Positions 10,850 to 21,413 of a stretch of DNA of 64,000 bases are shown piece after piece. The translations under genes and the position numbers were made by a program. This stretch comes from Branchipolynoe longqiensis. Lineage: Eukaryota; Annelida; Polychaeta; Phyllodocida; Polynoidae. Below the pieces are notes generated by a model. It saw nothing but the letters and a program-made list of their open reading frames with translations, was not told the origin of the DNA and searched no databases. The DNA lies in NCBI GenBank assembly GCA_030323885.1, contig CM059186.1, positions 147,685,810-147,749,809 of the forward strand. The letters are read 5' to 3'. Each line of letters opens with the position of its first letter. Position 1 is the first letter of the stretch.

Positions 10850-11154
10850 CTTCTAATTATCTAACTTAGCTACTGGTGCACTAATCAAACATAATTATGT
10901 TGCTACATTGAAAGTAATACTGGGGGTAATTTAATAGAAAGTTTTTACTGCAGAAGCCTGTGGTGTCAGAGTGTTGACGTGCTTGCCAACATTAATTTGG
11001 TTATATTTGCACTTCAAAATTCAAATAATTCCAAAATTAGCTATTTAAAATAAAATTATTTCAATCTAAAGTAAGGTATATTATAATAATCAATCTACTA
11101 TATTTATCTCAGGAAAAAAATAACAGAAACTCAAAACCATGGGACTATGCAGCT
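10850..11154. mobile_element. MITE family C, left-truncated
   Basis: Aligns to the family from CTAATTATCTAACTTAG through CTCAAAACCATGGGACTATG, followed by TTAA at 11155-11158. The left terminus is missing where the pogo-like MITE abuts it. Confidence 0.75.
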
Positions 11155-11377
11155 TTAAGCTGCTCTTTAATTAATTAATTATGAAGCTCCGCCTATTTAG
11201 GCTTACCCTCAACCCACATCTGCAATTGACTATGAAATAATTGTGCATGTTATTAGTAACATGGGTAATTCGCAGGCGGTAACTGGACACCGCCAACCAC
11301 CGACACAGACGCCGCCTATATTCATACCCGTGAACTAACTAACCACCCCCAGCACCATAGCACTACGGTGGCGCCAC

Positions 11378-11900
11378 CTTGTGTGAAACCCACAAACTCC
11401 CCAGGGTGCCTGGCCATGCCGGCATACAAGGAAATCAACGAGCTGATCAGGCTGCAAAGAAGGCCCTGAACTGTGATCTTGAACCGTGTCTGATCCCTCA
11501 CTCTGATTTGAAACCACTAATAGCCACCCACATAAAATCCAAATGGCAACATGAGTGGGATGAAAACATTAATAATCTTAAAGAAATTGAACCATCTGTG
11601 GGAAAACCACCACAGACTCATGCGGGAGGTCGGCGGGACCAAGAGGTCCTTAGCCGCTGCCGTATTGGCCACTCGTGGCTTACACATGCTTTTTTGCTCA
11701 AGGGGGAACCTCCCCCTGCATGTATTGGGTGTCAGTCCCTGCTGACACTCAAAGACATTCGACTAAGTTGCGTTGATTTGTTTGGCCCTGCACCAACAAT
11801 TCTACACGGCAGACAGTATGAATGACCTTTTTACTAAAGTAAAACAAGAAAACAATTTTGCCTTTTTGAGGGCAGCTGGACTGTACCACCTCATATAGTT
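11378..11900 (+). pseudogene. RNase H C-terminal domain of a LINE ORF2
   Basis: The frame from 11379 carries VPGHAGIQGNQRADQAAK, the end of a LINE RNase H domain (last catalytic Asp in the AD pair), then RCRIGHSWLTHAFLL and PPACIGCQSLLTLKDI, the Cys-containing tail usual in I/Jockey-group LINEs. A frameshift near 11780-11810 leads into FLRAAGLYHLI and a stop at 11900, matching the usual C-terminus. The 5' part of ORF2 (endonuclease, RT) is absent, so this is a severe 5' truncation. Confidence 0.75.
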
Positions 11901-12121
11901 TACTAAATAAATTCTATCAATTATTAATAAAACTTTTCTTTTCCCTTGACCACAAATATATGATTGTGAGCTTTCTAATTTAATGAGTGTCTATTGGCGC
12001 ATAATTGATTGTCTGCTTTTACATGTAAAGTGATGGTTTGAACAAAAAACAAACATTTCTCGCATGAATATGGCCTATGTTGCTGACACGGCGTAAAGCA
12101 ACCACCAATCAATCAATCAAC
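11378..12121 (+). mobile_element. 5'-truncated I/Jockey-group LINE with AATC-repeat tail
   Basis: Contains the RNase H remnant, a short 3' UTR and the 3' end ATGAATATGGCCTATGTTGC, CTGACACGGCGTAAAG, then (AATC)n. The same 3' end recurs at 51834-51930, which defines it as the mobile terminus. A target duplication was not found. Confidence 0.75.
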
Positions 12122-12541
12122 CCCACGGTTACAACAAAGCCGCCGTCAGTTCCCTCCAAAACGATCACGTGACCTAACGATTTGAAATTCAACCACCTCC
12201 ACGGCCCGCACTTCGCCTCCAGATGTCAACCGGACAACTCCTCAAGCCTATTTTCACCCACCCACCCACACCACTAATAAGACACGAACGGGTAGGGTTG
12301 AGGGTTCGGTTTCAGCCTAACATCTACTGGGGGGGGGGGGCGGGGGGAGGGCCGAATCCCCGAGGGAATAATTACCATGACACCCACACCTGTATATGAT
12401 TACCTGTCCTCTACCTGAATAAACAGACATTATAGAACACTATCCGCCTGTCTGAATTAACTCAGTTTTACTTTATTCTCATCAGTGTGTGGTATTAACA
12501 ATATTAGTTATGCAAATATTATTAAGAATCCCTTTGGTAGC
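12122..12541. other. No gene recognised
   Basis: Non-coding stretch with a G run at about 12329-12341. No supported ORF. Confidence 0.5.
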
Positions 12542-12772
12542 TGGTTGGTTGTTGGAGTTTTGCGTCCTGGCAAAATATAAGGTCAGATCAGGATGGGTAC
12601 TGACTTGTGACAGTGCATACTCATGGTGACTCTATAGTGCTTCCCCACTGGGAGACCAGGCCACCAGCACCATAACCTAATATCCCACTCAGTCACATTA
12701 TCCTGACACAAAGCCACAAGTTGCTACCCATAGTGACATAACCTCAGATGTTGCCAAGACGTAAAACTCCAA
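12542..12772. mobile_element. SINE-A, head-to-head inverted fragments
   Basis: 12542-12716 is a minus-strand SINE-A tail and body (GGTTGGTTGTTGGAGTTTT ... CCTGACACAAAGCCAC). It joins directly to a plus-strand SINE-A tail at 12717-12772 (AAGTTGCTACCCATAGTGAC ... GTAAAACTCCAAT). No spacer separates the opposite orientations. Confidence 0.75.
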
Positions 12773-12775
12773 TAT

Positions 12776-13002
12776 GAATATATACAATGTCAGTGTAATA
12801 GAATCTGTTATTGCAGAAGCCTGTGGCGTCAGAATTTGACAACCCTGCAAAAATTAATTTAGCATGTTTGCACTTTAAATATCTCCAAATCTACCCATTT
12901 AAAATAAATGTGATTTCAAACTAAAAGTGAGATAGATTAGATTAATCTTATATATTTATCTAGAAAAATGACAGAAACTCTAAGCCATCAGAATATGCAA
13001 CT
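12776..13002. mobile_element. MITE family C, left-truncated
   Basis: Aligns from TAGAATCTGTTATTGCAGAA to AGCCATCAGAATATGCAAC and is followed by TTAA at 13003-13006. More diverged than the other copies. Confidence 0.7.
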
Positions 13003-13075
13003 TAAAGGTGTCGTGGTATCGACAGGTGCTGGTAGCCATCGAAGGGATTGGGTGGGAGCTCGTGACTCTATCATG

Positions 13076-13381
13076 TGGTGTTCTCTGTGGGGGAGTGGTT
13101 AGAGTTTCTGACTTTTTTCTATGTTGGACTCCTAAGCTGAAAGTTGGTGGTTCGATTCCCCATACCCTCCTCCCACCTCTGCCAAATTGGATTTCTACCG
13201 ATGTGTATAACTTACAGCGTCATCAAAGGCAGGTTGCTCTCATACCATGTCTCTGTGGTGAGGGAGGTTAAAAATCCCTTGGGTCGTTAAAAGTGTCTAT
13301 CGACAAACTGTATAATGGTGAAAACCAGTCTATTCAGACTTATCCATGATAGGCAGTATACATCTTCAAGAAAAATCATCT
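13076..13381 (+). mobile_element. SINE-B
   Basis: The tRNA-like head GTTCTCTGTGGGGGAGTGG ... GGTGGTTCGATTCCCC has a class-II (long variable arm) look. The body is TAACTTACAGCGTCATCAAA ... GATAGGCAGTATACATCTTC with an A-rich end. Three other copies lie at 14622, 21470 and 57068. It lacks part of the region near 13290 that the 14622 copy keeps. Confidence 0.75.
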
Positions 13382-13656
13382 ATGGGCTGCCATGTCTAAC
13401 CACATCATATTACTGGGCACAAGCGCATTGTGTGGACCAAGGATATTTCATGTACACAATAACATTTCGTCCAAGATATATATATATATAATTTATCGGG
13501 CACGAGTGACAGTGTAGCATCCCGGGTAGAGCCGGTCACGTGGTCGGAGGGGGGGTGGGGAGCATACATCAAGTAAGCCACCCCATCAATAATAAGTAGG
13601 AAATAAACATATAATCCCTTACGTGCCTTTTTACTGGCATAATGCTTATACACACA

Positions 13657-13694
<38 letters not shown>

Positions 13695-13854
13695 CTAGAC
13701 TGTGCGACCCAGTCGTCGACTTCCGGCGGAAGGGTTGGATCAATGGCGCTGTGATGAGGCGTTGCTGGTAACGCAGATAACATGACCTCATACCATACAT
13801 GACCATTAACCCCCAACCCCAACCCACCCATTTCATCATACACCCACGCGCCTT
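13382..13854. other. No gene; TA microsatellites
   Basis: Holds short TA runs at 13478-13491 and about 13662-13691. Open frames here are interrupted, and the Tyr-Ile runs are translated microsatellite. Confidence 0.5.
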
Positions 13855-13923
13855 CTTCACTTCTCACACACTCACACACTCACAAACCCACATGCTCACA
13901 CCCACACGCTTACACGCTCACTA

Positions 13924-14499
13924 AAGCCGTGTTCACACGGGCAAAATCTAAAGCGATTCAGCCAAGGCGAATACTATGAATCGAATTAGCGGCCCGTTCA
14001 CACGGGCAGTACTTGGGGCCGGAAATCGATATCTGTGCATGAGCAAGTCTAGCCTGACCAGCACCAGTTTTCGATTAGGCAACGTCACCACGAGAGAGTG
14101 AGTTCGACCTAGATATGTATGTACTGAATCGTATTGGTTTGGAACGGTCAAAACTTCTGCTGGGCAGTGAAACCCTAAAAATAAATGATGAGAAAAATAC
14201 ATGTGCACCTCTAGCAGGTTCATAGAGCAAATTTACCGGAAAGTCAACACACTCAGGTCTCGACTGTCACGTCCTTAATCCGCCTCAAGTAAGTCGGTTG
14301 CATTCACACGGGCAAAATAAATCGATTCACAGAAATCGACTCACGTAAACTACCTCGAGAGGTGGTTTACAGTATGCGCATGACAGAAATCGACTCAGCC
14401 CTAATTCGACTCAGACGCACGTTCAGACGCGAAATGTGCGTCAAACTAGGCAAGTCGCTTTCTACGAATCGATTTACATTGCCCGTGTGAACACGGCTA
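13924..14499. mobile_element. MITE family H, TA-flanked, 576 bp
   Basis: Terminal inverted repeats AGCCGTGTTCACACGGGCAA and its inverse, flanked by TA at 13922-13923 and 14500-14501. Internally the CGTTCACACGGGCA motif recurs near 13993 and the ATCGACTCA motif several times. No ORF. Sequence on both sides belongs to the same CACTCACA array. Confidence 0.8.
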
Positions 14500-14569
14500 T
14501 ACTCACACCCCCACAAGCGTACACGCTCACACCTACACAATTACACTCACATACTCATATACTCACATA

Positions 14570-15311
14570 GATAAAAGATTCACCCCGTACTTACAGTAGG
14601 GGAGAACGAAACGTAGTTTGTGTGGTGTTCTCTGTGGCGGAGTAGTTAGAGTGTCTGACTTTTTTTCTAGGTCAGACTCATAATCTGTAGGTTGGTGGTT
14701 CTATTCCCTGTGCCCCCACATCTGCCAATTTGGATTTCCACCGCTGTGTATAACTTACAGCGTCATCAAAGGCCAGTTACTCTCATACCATGTCTATGTG
14801 GTGTGGGAGGTTAAAAATCCCTTGGGTCAGTAAAAGTGTAGGCTCGGACTTTCTATCGACAAACTGTCTAATGGTGAAAACAAGTCTATTCAGACTTATC
14901 CATGATAGGCAGTATAAATCTTCAAGAAAAAAAAAGAGTCGAAAACTGTCTAAAATGGCTTTAGTATGGAACAGGAAGTAGAATTCATGGTTCCAGTATA
15001 AAATGGCTACTTATAAGTTATATCGGCACAGAGTTGGTGAAATAGGAGAGAATGCAAAGAGACAAGATGGTGACAATAGGATGCCGTCGATTTCACTTTT
15101 GAAGTCCATTAAACTACATGTTTGATTATATTTTTCAAATCAAAAGTACCGGGTAAATATTATGATCCATGTGAAGAATATATTTTGCTTATTAAATACA
15201 GAATTTATCTACTCATTTCATTTATCCAGCATATTGAAATTTGTCGCCAGCATTTATATAGGGTTGTTCTTCACCTATCCTACAGCTGCAGTACGGGGTG
15301 AATCTTTGATC
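14570..15311. mobile_element. MITE family J, TA-flanked, with SINE-B inside
   Basis: Inverted ends GATAAAAGATTCACCCCGTAC and GATCAAAGATTCACCCCGTAC (right end reversed), flanked by TA at 14568-14569 and 15312-15313. The SINE-B at 14622-14936 lies within it, so the original element was about 430 bp. No coding capacity. Confidence 0.75.
14622..14936 (+). mobile_element. SINE-B, best copy
   Basis: Head GTGGTGTTCTCTGTGGCGG, TTAGAGTGTCTGAC (A-box region), GGTTGGTGGTTCTATTCCC (B box), body including GGTTAAAAATCCCTTGGGTC and CTATTCAGACTTATCCATG, and an A-rich end. Full length at about 315 bp. Confidence 0.8.
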
Positions 15312-15897
15312 TAATCCTCACACAATCTCACACTCACACTCACACACTCACACAATCACACTCACCCACTCACATACTCACACAACCATACACTCACACA
15401 CATACACTCACACACAATCACACTCACCCACTCACATACTCACACAACCATACACTCACACTCACATGCTCACACAATCTCACACTCACCCACACAATCA
15501 CACTCACATACTCACACAACCATACACACACATTCACACTCACACACCCACACAATCACACTCACCCACTCACATACTCACACAACCATACATTCACACT
15601 CACACACCCACACAATCACACTCACCCACTCACATACTCACGTAACCATGCACTCACACACATAATCACACTCACCCACTCACATACTCACACAACCATG
15701 CACTCACACTCACATACTCACACACACACAAACAATCACTCTCACCCACTCACATACTCACACAACCATACACTCACACTCACACACCCACACAATCACA
15801 CTCACCCACTCACATACTCCCACAACCATACACTCACCCTCAAATACTCACACACTCATACGCTCACATACACTCACACATTCACACACACACCAGC

Positions 15898-16181
15898 GTA
15901 GAAAGGCTATAGTGCTAGGGCCAAGCATTCTCAGTTTAACAGACGCGAAATAAGGGAACTTTGTTTGCATTCTAAAAGGAGAGAAAATGCATTTTCTTTC
16001 CACGTGGCTTCACAGAACTAATAAGAAAATAACAAATAAAGAGCTTTTTGTGTGCGTGCTGTTGTTCCCCTACCCCCTCACTGCCTCAGCGGCATTGGTT
16101 ATTTGCAATCCAAGCTACGCCAAGCTATTATTTTTCGGAAATCCCCTCATTATAGCGAAGCTTGCGCGTGGGTACAACAAA

Positions 16182-16234
<53 letters not shown>

Positions 16235-16414
16235 AAATAAATAAATAAAATTAAGATTCCCTGAAGTCTTCTTTAACGATATGGGAATAGTATTAACGTT
16301 TGATAGCAAAAACACATTGTATTAACTATATGTATGATGCATAAGAAATTATGCGAGTATAAATAACAAGAAATGTGTATTTATTTTGTAATATGAATGT
16401 TGGCCCAGACATTT

Positions 16415-16462
<48 letters not shown>

Positions 16463-16653
16463 TGTGCTATATCATTTATTATGTGAATATAAATAAAGAA
16501 TAGTCCCTAATGTTTTCAGTGCTCCTTTCAGGCACCTATCGCTTCCAACACCTCTTATTCTCAACAGGCCCCCTCTCCTTTAACCGAGCACTCTCTGCTT
16601 CCTCTTTCCTGGGAACCGACTCCAACGGTCTTCCAGCTCTCACTTCAATGTAT
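15898..16653. other. No gene; TA microsatellites
   Basis: (TA)n tracts at about 16180-16231 and 16419-16457. The rest is AT-rich non-coding sequence. Confidence 0.5.
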
Positions 16654-16833
16654 ACAGTAAGACCTTCCTAACCTCCCACCTCCACAGATCGACCACTCCC
16701 CTTTATCGATCGCTTTATTTGGGTCCCAACAATACCATTGTAACCATATTCTAACTCCCTAAATCGACCACCTCCCTAAATCGACCACTTAAAGTCTGTC
16801 CCAAGGTCGGTCCATTTAGAGAGGTTTTCCTGT
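16654..16833. mobile_element. pogo-like MITE (family P)
   Basis: Left end CAGTAAGACCTTCCTAACC and right end TTAGAGAGGTTTTCCTG, with TA at both edges. The core includes TCGATCGCTTTATTTGGGTC. It sits next to the TA run that borders the retrotransposon at 16856. Confidence 0.8.
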
Positions 16834-16855
16834 ATGTATATATATATATATATAT

Positions 16856-16939
16856 ATAATAGTTGTCCTACATAAGAAGAAAGGCACAAGACATGATAGT
16901 GGGTAAGAGTTGTAATCTCTGGCAAGAGGAACTACGCCC
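16856..16939 (-). repeat. Split direct repeat B2
   Basis: Matches 17167-17249 over its whole length (ATAATAGTTGTCCTACATAA ... GAGGAACTACGCC) with about four differences. It is the 3' outer end of the element and abuts a (TA)n run. Confidence 0.85.
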
Positions 16940-16954
16940 ATTACCGTAAAAGAA

Positions 16955-17166
16955 AAATCCGGCGGTACAGTGAGTGAATGTAGGGGGTGCAGTGGTGCAT
17001 GCACAGACATGTGGCACCCCCCAACGGATCTGAGTGAGAGCAGGATGGAAGGTTGTAGGTTAAGCAGGCTCCACCAGTAGATGACTGGGGGGGGGGAGAA
17101 GATAGGTTGGGGGAGAAGATGGAAGCTTCCAGCCTTATTATACTCGTATAATGGCTCATACAGCAT
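16955..17166 (-). repeat. Split direct repeat A2
   Basis: Shares its sequence with A1 at 21355-21900 (GTACAGTGAGTG, CCAACGGATCTGAGTGAGAG, GTTAAGCAGGCTCCACCAGT, TTATTATACTCGTATAATGG). It lies between the two B copies. Confidence 0.85.
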
Positions 17167-17249
17167 ATAATAGTTGTCCTACATAATAAGAAAGACACAA
17201 GACATGATAGTGGGTAAGAGTTGTAATCTTTGGCAAGAGGAACTACGCC
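17167..17249 (-). repeat. Split direct repeat B1
   Basis: Inner partner of B2. It begins about 50 bp after the recombinase stop codon at 17303-17305. Confidence 0.85.
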
Positions 17250-17302
17250 AAAGGACGGAGTCCCCACACCCACAGAATTAAGTTCAAGCCATGCAAGTCT
17301 AG

Positions 17303-18130
17303 TTAATAAATCCTCTCAGACTGCTCAGCGGAGGTGAAAAGCGCAGTAGCCACACGCATATCATTCAGGATCCTGGTGGTAAGCGGGGTCTTAAGGTATG
17401 TGAAGACAGTGTCAGTAGACCAGTCTCTCATTGCACAAAGTTCTTCCAAAGAGGCACCAGTCATGGAGAGGAAGGTACAACCACCCCTATGGAGGGAGTA
17501 GGAGGAGACCTCCTCAGGGCGAGGCCGGCCCTGGCTGCGAAGTGTTTTAAGGTAGATTGGTGATACGGGTAAGGCAGGGGGGTGGAGCCCCCCTCCGGAA
17601 GGGGGAACCGGAAAGCCATGGCATCGTCTGGGGTGGGAACTTCAGCGAAATGCCACTCAGTCCAATGGACCACACATATTAGGGTATTAGGGCAGCGGGC
17701 AACAGGGACTTGGAGGATGCGCTCCCAGAATCTTGGATCTGCGGATCGAAATTAGCAGGCCCCACTGGAAGAACTTAAAGTCACCGTGGAGCAGGGAGGA
17801 GTCAGACAGGGTCACCTGGCACTTCCTGAGGAGGGCCCTGAACCTACAGAGCAGGGCAGCCCGCCAAGCGATGTGGCCGGGGTTGGAGGTGAGGAGGGCC
17901 AGCATCTTCAGCAGCATTGCAGGCAGCAGAGGAAGGGCCTGACGGGGTGCGAAGGGACGCTCCCAGCAGATCCCTCGGAGTGTAGAGGCGATCTCATAAT
18001 CTGTATAGGTTATAGGGGTCGAGCCGTGCTGTCTAAGGAAGTTATTGAGCCCGCTGATGTAGTTGACCATGACAACAGCTGAATCCTTCCAGCAATGGCC
18101 CCACGAGAGGGCAGTGGCATAGGCAGCCAC
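17303..18130 (-). pseudogene. Tyrosine recombinase of the Ngaro/PAT-like element, frameshifted
   Basis: The N-terminal part (18130-17690) starts with the end of RNase H (KDSAVVMVNYISG), then a SAM-like core region (FLRQHGSTPITYTDYEI) and AALLCRFRALLRKCQV, which holds the first catalytic Arg, and SIRRSKIL (the Lys hairpin). After frame changes the C-terminal part reads YSLHRGGCTFL and WSTDTVFTYLKTPL and ends at TAA 17303-17305. The final Tyr nucleophile is visible in FTYL. The usual HxxR box appears as YSLH, so two catalytic positions look changed if that alignment is right. The enzyme would integrate circular element DNA. Confidence 0.75.
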
Positions 18131-18513
18131 ATCTCCTTTACATTAATATGGGAGGCAGGGCCGACAGCCTCATGAGGGAGATGGTGGTGGCCGAACACCA
18201 TACTGAGGTGCTTGTTATCCTCGTCACCGAAGGCCCCGGCCACCCAGTTGTCAGAATGGACCGAGCCGAAGCTGAAGTCTGAAGCATCACTGTAGGACTG
18301 CTGGGCGAGTATGCAGGCCTTCCCATTGAACCTTGCAGTGAAGCCCCTCCACCAGTCGATGTCGTCTCTGAAGCCCTTGGAAAGGCGGACCAGGTGGTAG
18401 GGTTCACGGACACGACCTACGCTGTCATAGACTCTATGACAGAAGGTGCACCCGCCTCTAACGACCTTGCTACAGTGAGCGAGAAGACCCACCAGGCGCT
18501 CAAGTGCCCTCAT
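18010..18513 (-). pseudogene. RNase H domain of the Ngaro/PAT-like pol
   Basis: Contains LERLVGLLAHCSKVVRGG (the RT-RNase H connector common in DIRS-type pol), YSDASDFSFG (first catalytic Asp) and SHINVKEMW (catalytic Glu). The next acidic position is in KDSAVV at the start of the recombinase region, where DN is usual. The visible start at 18513 is artificial, because the MITE at 18514-19256 separates it from the RT part. Confidence 0.75.
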
Positions 18514-19256
18514 GGGGCCATATGCATGAATCGGAGTCAGGCTTAGCCGGTACTAGGAGCTAGCTCTGGGATAGCTATCCGCGGCTAGGAGGGCCTTGGT
18601 TAATTAGGTCAAGGCGTATGCACCAATGACCAAGCCGGGGCGGATAGCTAACCATCAAATTATTTATAGATTTGGGAATTCCCTCGATTCGACAATATGA
18701 ATAACGCCGCCAATGCAGCGGGAGCGTCAATAACTGTTTGATTTTAGGGTTAATTTGATTAAATTTCACTTATTGCATATGTAAATCTGTCAAATATGAT
18801 CGCATTGAATAGATTTGGCTGTAATATTTTGCCGCCGATAAGGCGGCAGCGGCGGTGGCCATGTTTAGTTGACGTTCAACAGTGTGGATATCGACGTCGA
18901 TGCGGCGGTGGCGATTTGTTTACTTTACATTCGTCGATTCTACAATATTAATATAGCCACCGATGCGGCGGCAGCATTAATATTGGTTCGAATTTAGGGT
19001 TAAATTGATCAAATTTCACTTATTGCGTATGTAATTCTGTTAAATATGATAGCATTGAATAGATTTGGGCCCACACCCGCACACTAACCAGCGCGGCTAG
19101 CAGTTAAACCTGACTTGAAATCAGGGTAGCTTAGCCTAGGCTACAGTCGGTGGCTAGCGCTGGCACTGGCTCATGCATGCAGATTTTCCAACGTTAGCCT
19201 GGTGGAGCTACCCTAGCCGCGGTTAGGGCCCTAGCACCAGCCCATGCATATGGGCC
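18514..19256. mobile_element. MITE family D, inserted between RT and RNase H
   Basis: Inverted ends GGGGCCATATGCATGAATCGG and (reversed right end) GGGCCCATATGCATGGGCTGG. The interior has GATTTGGGAATTCCCTCGAT, ATGAATAACGCCGCCAATGC and a long palindromic core shared with 34945-36412. AGGGC occurs at both pol junctions on the minus strand and may be the target duplication. Taking out the insert and one AGGGC leaves the pol frame open from RT into RNase H. Confidence 0.8.
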
Positions 19257-20404
19257 CTGGTGACCTTTCTACGGCCGGAGACCTCCTCCAGGATGGTGAG
19301 CAGGCGTGCAAGCTTGTCCTCGGGCAAGCTCATTTCAAGTTTGACAGAGTCAATGTTGATGCCCAAGAAACGTACAACAGTGTTTGGGGATGATAGTTTC
19401 GGGAAGCTCACAAGAAAACCTAGCCGGCGGAGGATAGCTATCAGTCTCCCTTGATCAGTGCAGCCTTGTTCAAAGCCAATGCTGATGAGACAGAAGTCGT
19501 CGAGGTAGTTGACCACTCTATCAACCCTTTCCCTGGCTGAACATCTGACTATAAAGTCAGATATCTTGCTGAAGACGTACGGGCTGGAGGAGAGACCCAT
19601 ACAAAGGTGGTTATCCTTCATGCACGTGCTCCCACCCTCAGTGAACTCCCAGTGGAGCCCCTGTCGATCCCTGTCATCAGGGTGAATGGAGACTGCACGA
19701 TAGGCATCCTTTATATCAACAGTGCACATGTGATCGCCAGCCTCTATGAGTTCAGCAATAGCGTCAACAGAACGGTATTTAAACTTTACGCATACCTGAT
19801 CAGTACAATTGTTGACAGAGTGGCCGTGAGGTCTCCTGCAGTCCACAATGGCCCTCCCACCCCCACCGTCTTTGGGGATGCAGAATATGTCGTGCACGCA
19901 CGAGGGCCTGGATCTGACCACGGAAACATAGGAGTTGTTGATCTCGGTGAGCAGCTTCTCATCGATGATGGCCTGGTCAGTCTCGTCCCGAACGGTCTTG
20001 AGACGGGAGTCATAGTCAAGTCTGCAATCAGGATTTATGACACGGAAACCAAAGATGGCTCCGCTTAGGATGAATTCGAAATCAGGGTCAGTGTCACCAT
20101 GGAGGAAAAGTTCACAAAACACTCTGCAGCGTCTGAACTGGGACGGGAAACCTGCGACACAGTGGCTGCATGTACAGGTCCCGGCAGCACATTCATCAGA
20201 AACATTAAAGACAATCTCAGGCCATCCCGGGCCCTCACAGGCAGTAACACGCAAAACAACGGCAATAATTTCTGCACAGACAACGGTGAACCAGTCTCGG
20301 GGCCCGGTGTCGACATGGGCCCAGTCGGCAATGGTGGCAGGGGGGAGGCCGTGGCCGGCATCAACACAAGTCCCACCAACAGTCCTGGCGATGCCCCTTT
20401 CCAT
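19257..20404 (-). pseudogene. Reverse transcriptase part of the Ngaro/PAT-like pol
   Basis: An uninterrupted frame of about 380 codons. It shows HDIFCIPKDGGGGRAIVD (RT block 2), MCTVDIKDAYRAVSI (block with the first catalytic Asp, like LDLKDAY), HLCMGLSSSPYVFSK, VVNYLDDFCLI (YLDD, the two catalytic Asp residues) and VRFLGINIDSVKLEMSLP (thumb side). The order and the YLDD box place it with DIRS/Ngaro-type RTs. It ends where the family D MITE begins. The frame starts inside the gag region at 20404, so the true pol start is uncertain. All RT catalytic residues are intact. Confidence 0.85.
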
Positions 20405-21413
20405 GGGGATGGGGCCACTGCCGTCGTCATCTTGTCAGAACCCGTCCCACGCACTGAACCGCCGCTCCCGGGCTTCTTATATCTAAGATGCTGGGTGCCG
20501 TAATGAATGACACTGCCCCCATTGTACGCCTCAGAGAAGGAAGAGAAACCGTAGATGGTCGCCTTCTTGCAAACAGCATTGTCATAAGCGACATGGGCAG
20601 AATCTTTAAAATCATTATCAATGGCATGTACAGCTATAAAGTTTATGTGTTCAAAGAGAGCCCGATAGTCCTTTGTCGTCAATGCCTCTATGTCTAGAGC
20701 CGACTCAGTAGTATCAGCAATTATACCATAGCCATTGAGTTTACGCACCTACCTGTCATCCACCGTGTAACTTTTAAGTGACCACTTACTTTTTCGCCTA
20801 CGGGCTGAGCTGGAGGAACGGCTGCATGAGTCTGACGTGCTCCTCCGCCTAGTCCTACATGCACAGGATCTCCTCCTGGAGCGGACGCCATAGGTGGAGT
20901 GGCCATCCGCGTGGTCAGCATGGGCCCATGCCCGGGAGCGGCCCTCCCTTGAATCACACGATGTACGCTCCGGTGAGTCGTCCCTCCCTACTCACCTCTT
21001 CCTGAGCCTGTCCCGCTTAGCCGAAAGCTCGGCCAGTTGCTCGTCCAGTTCCAGGGCCTCAATCTCGCTCCTAGCTGCCTCAATCTCTGTTCTGACTGAC
21101 TGGGCCCGCTCGTCGATGGCCAGAGCATTAAGTGCCATCGTGGTATCCTCCTTCTTGACCGTTTTTTTGCCATCCTCTCTGCTGAAGTGCGTCTCGAGAC
21201 ACGCTCAGATTGACCGTTAGCCTCTTCAGCCTCTAACTGATTCCGAGCACAAAACTCCAGTTCGGCTTCACGGTGTGCAACTCCACACAGGGAACAAAGG
21301 GAGGGAGGCATCGGAGCAGGAGCAAGAGCAGGGGCACGTCCATTCAGTTCAAAATCCGGTACAGTGAGTGTATGTAGGGGGGCAGTGGTGCACAGACGTG
21401 CACAGACGTGCAC
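20400..21413 (-). pseudogene. gag-like region of the Ngaro/PAT-like element, frameshifted
   Basis: A first frame (21413-21170) holds CSLCGVAHREAELEFCARN and a basic KKRSRRR patch. A second frame (about 21170-20990) reads as a coiled coil with heptad Leu/Ile residues (AIDERAQSVRTEIEAARSEI and onward). A third, around 20950-20760, is Arg/Ser rich (RSRRRSCACRTRRRSTSD). It reaches a TAG at about 20750 and continues in frame with DYRALFEHINFIAVHAIDND and GGSVIHYGTQHLRYKK. I treat these as pieces of one gag ORF. The zinc-finger end is not clear. Confidence 0.55.

Larger units (their letters stand above)
13855..15897. repeat. CACTCACA-type minisatellite array with inserted MITEs
   Basis: Blocks at 13855-13921, 14502-14567 and 15314-15897 are variations on CACTCACA. 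In the last block a unit of about 65-70 bp recurs: CACAATCACACTCACCCACT, CACATACTCACACAACCATA, then CACTCACACTCAC. Two MITEs (13924-14499 and 14570-15311) split the array, showing that the array is older than both. Confidence 0.8.

Noticed and set aside
15310..15897. CRISPR-like regular spacing in the CACTCACA array
   Set aside because: The apparent spacers are variants of the same repeat.
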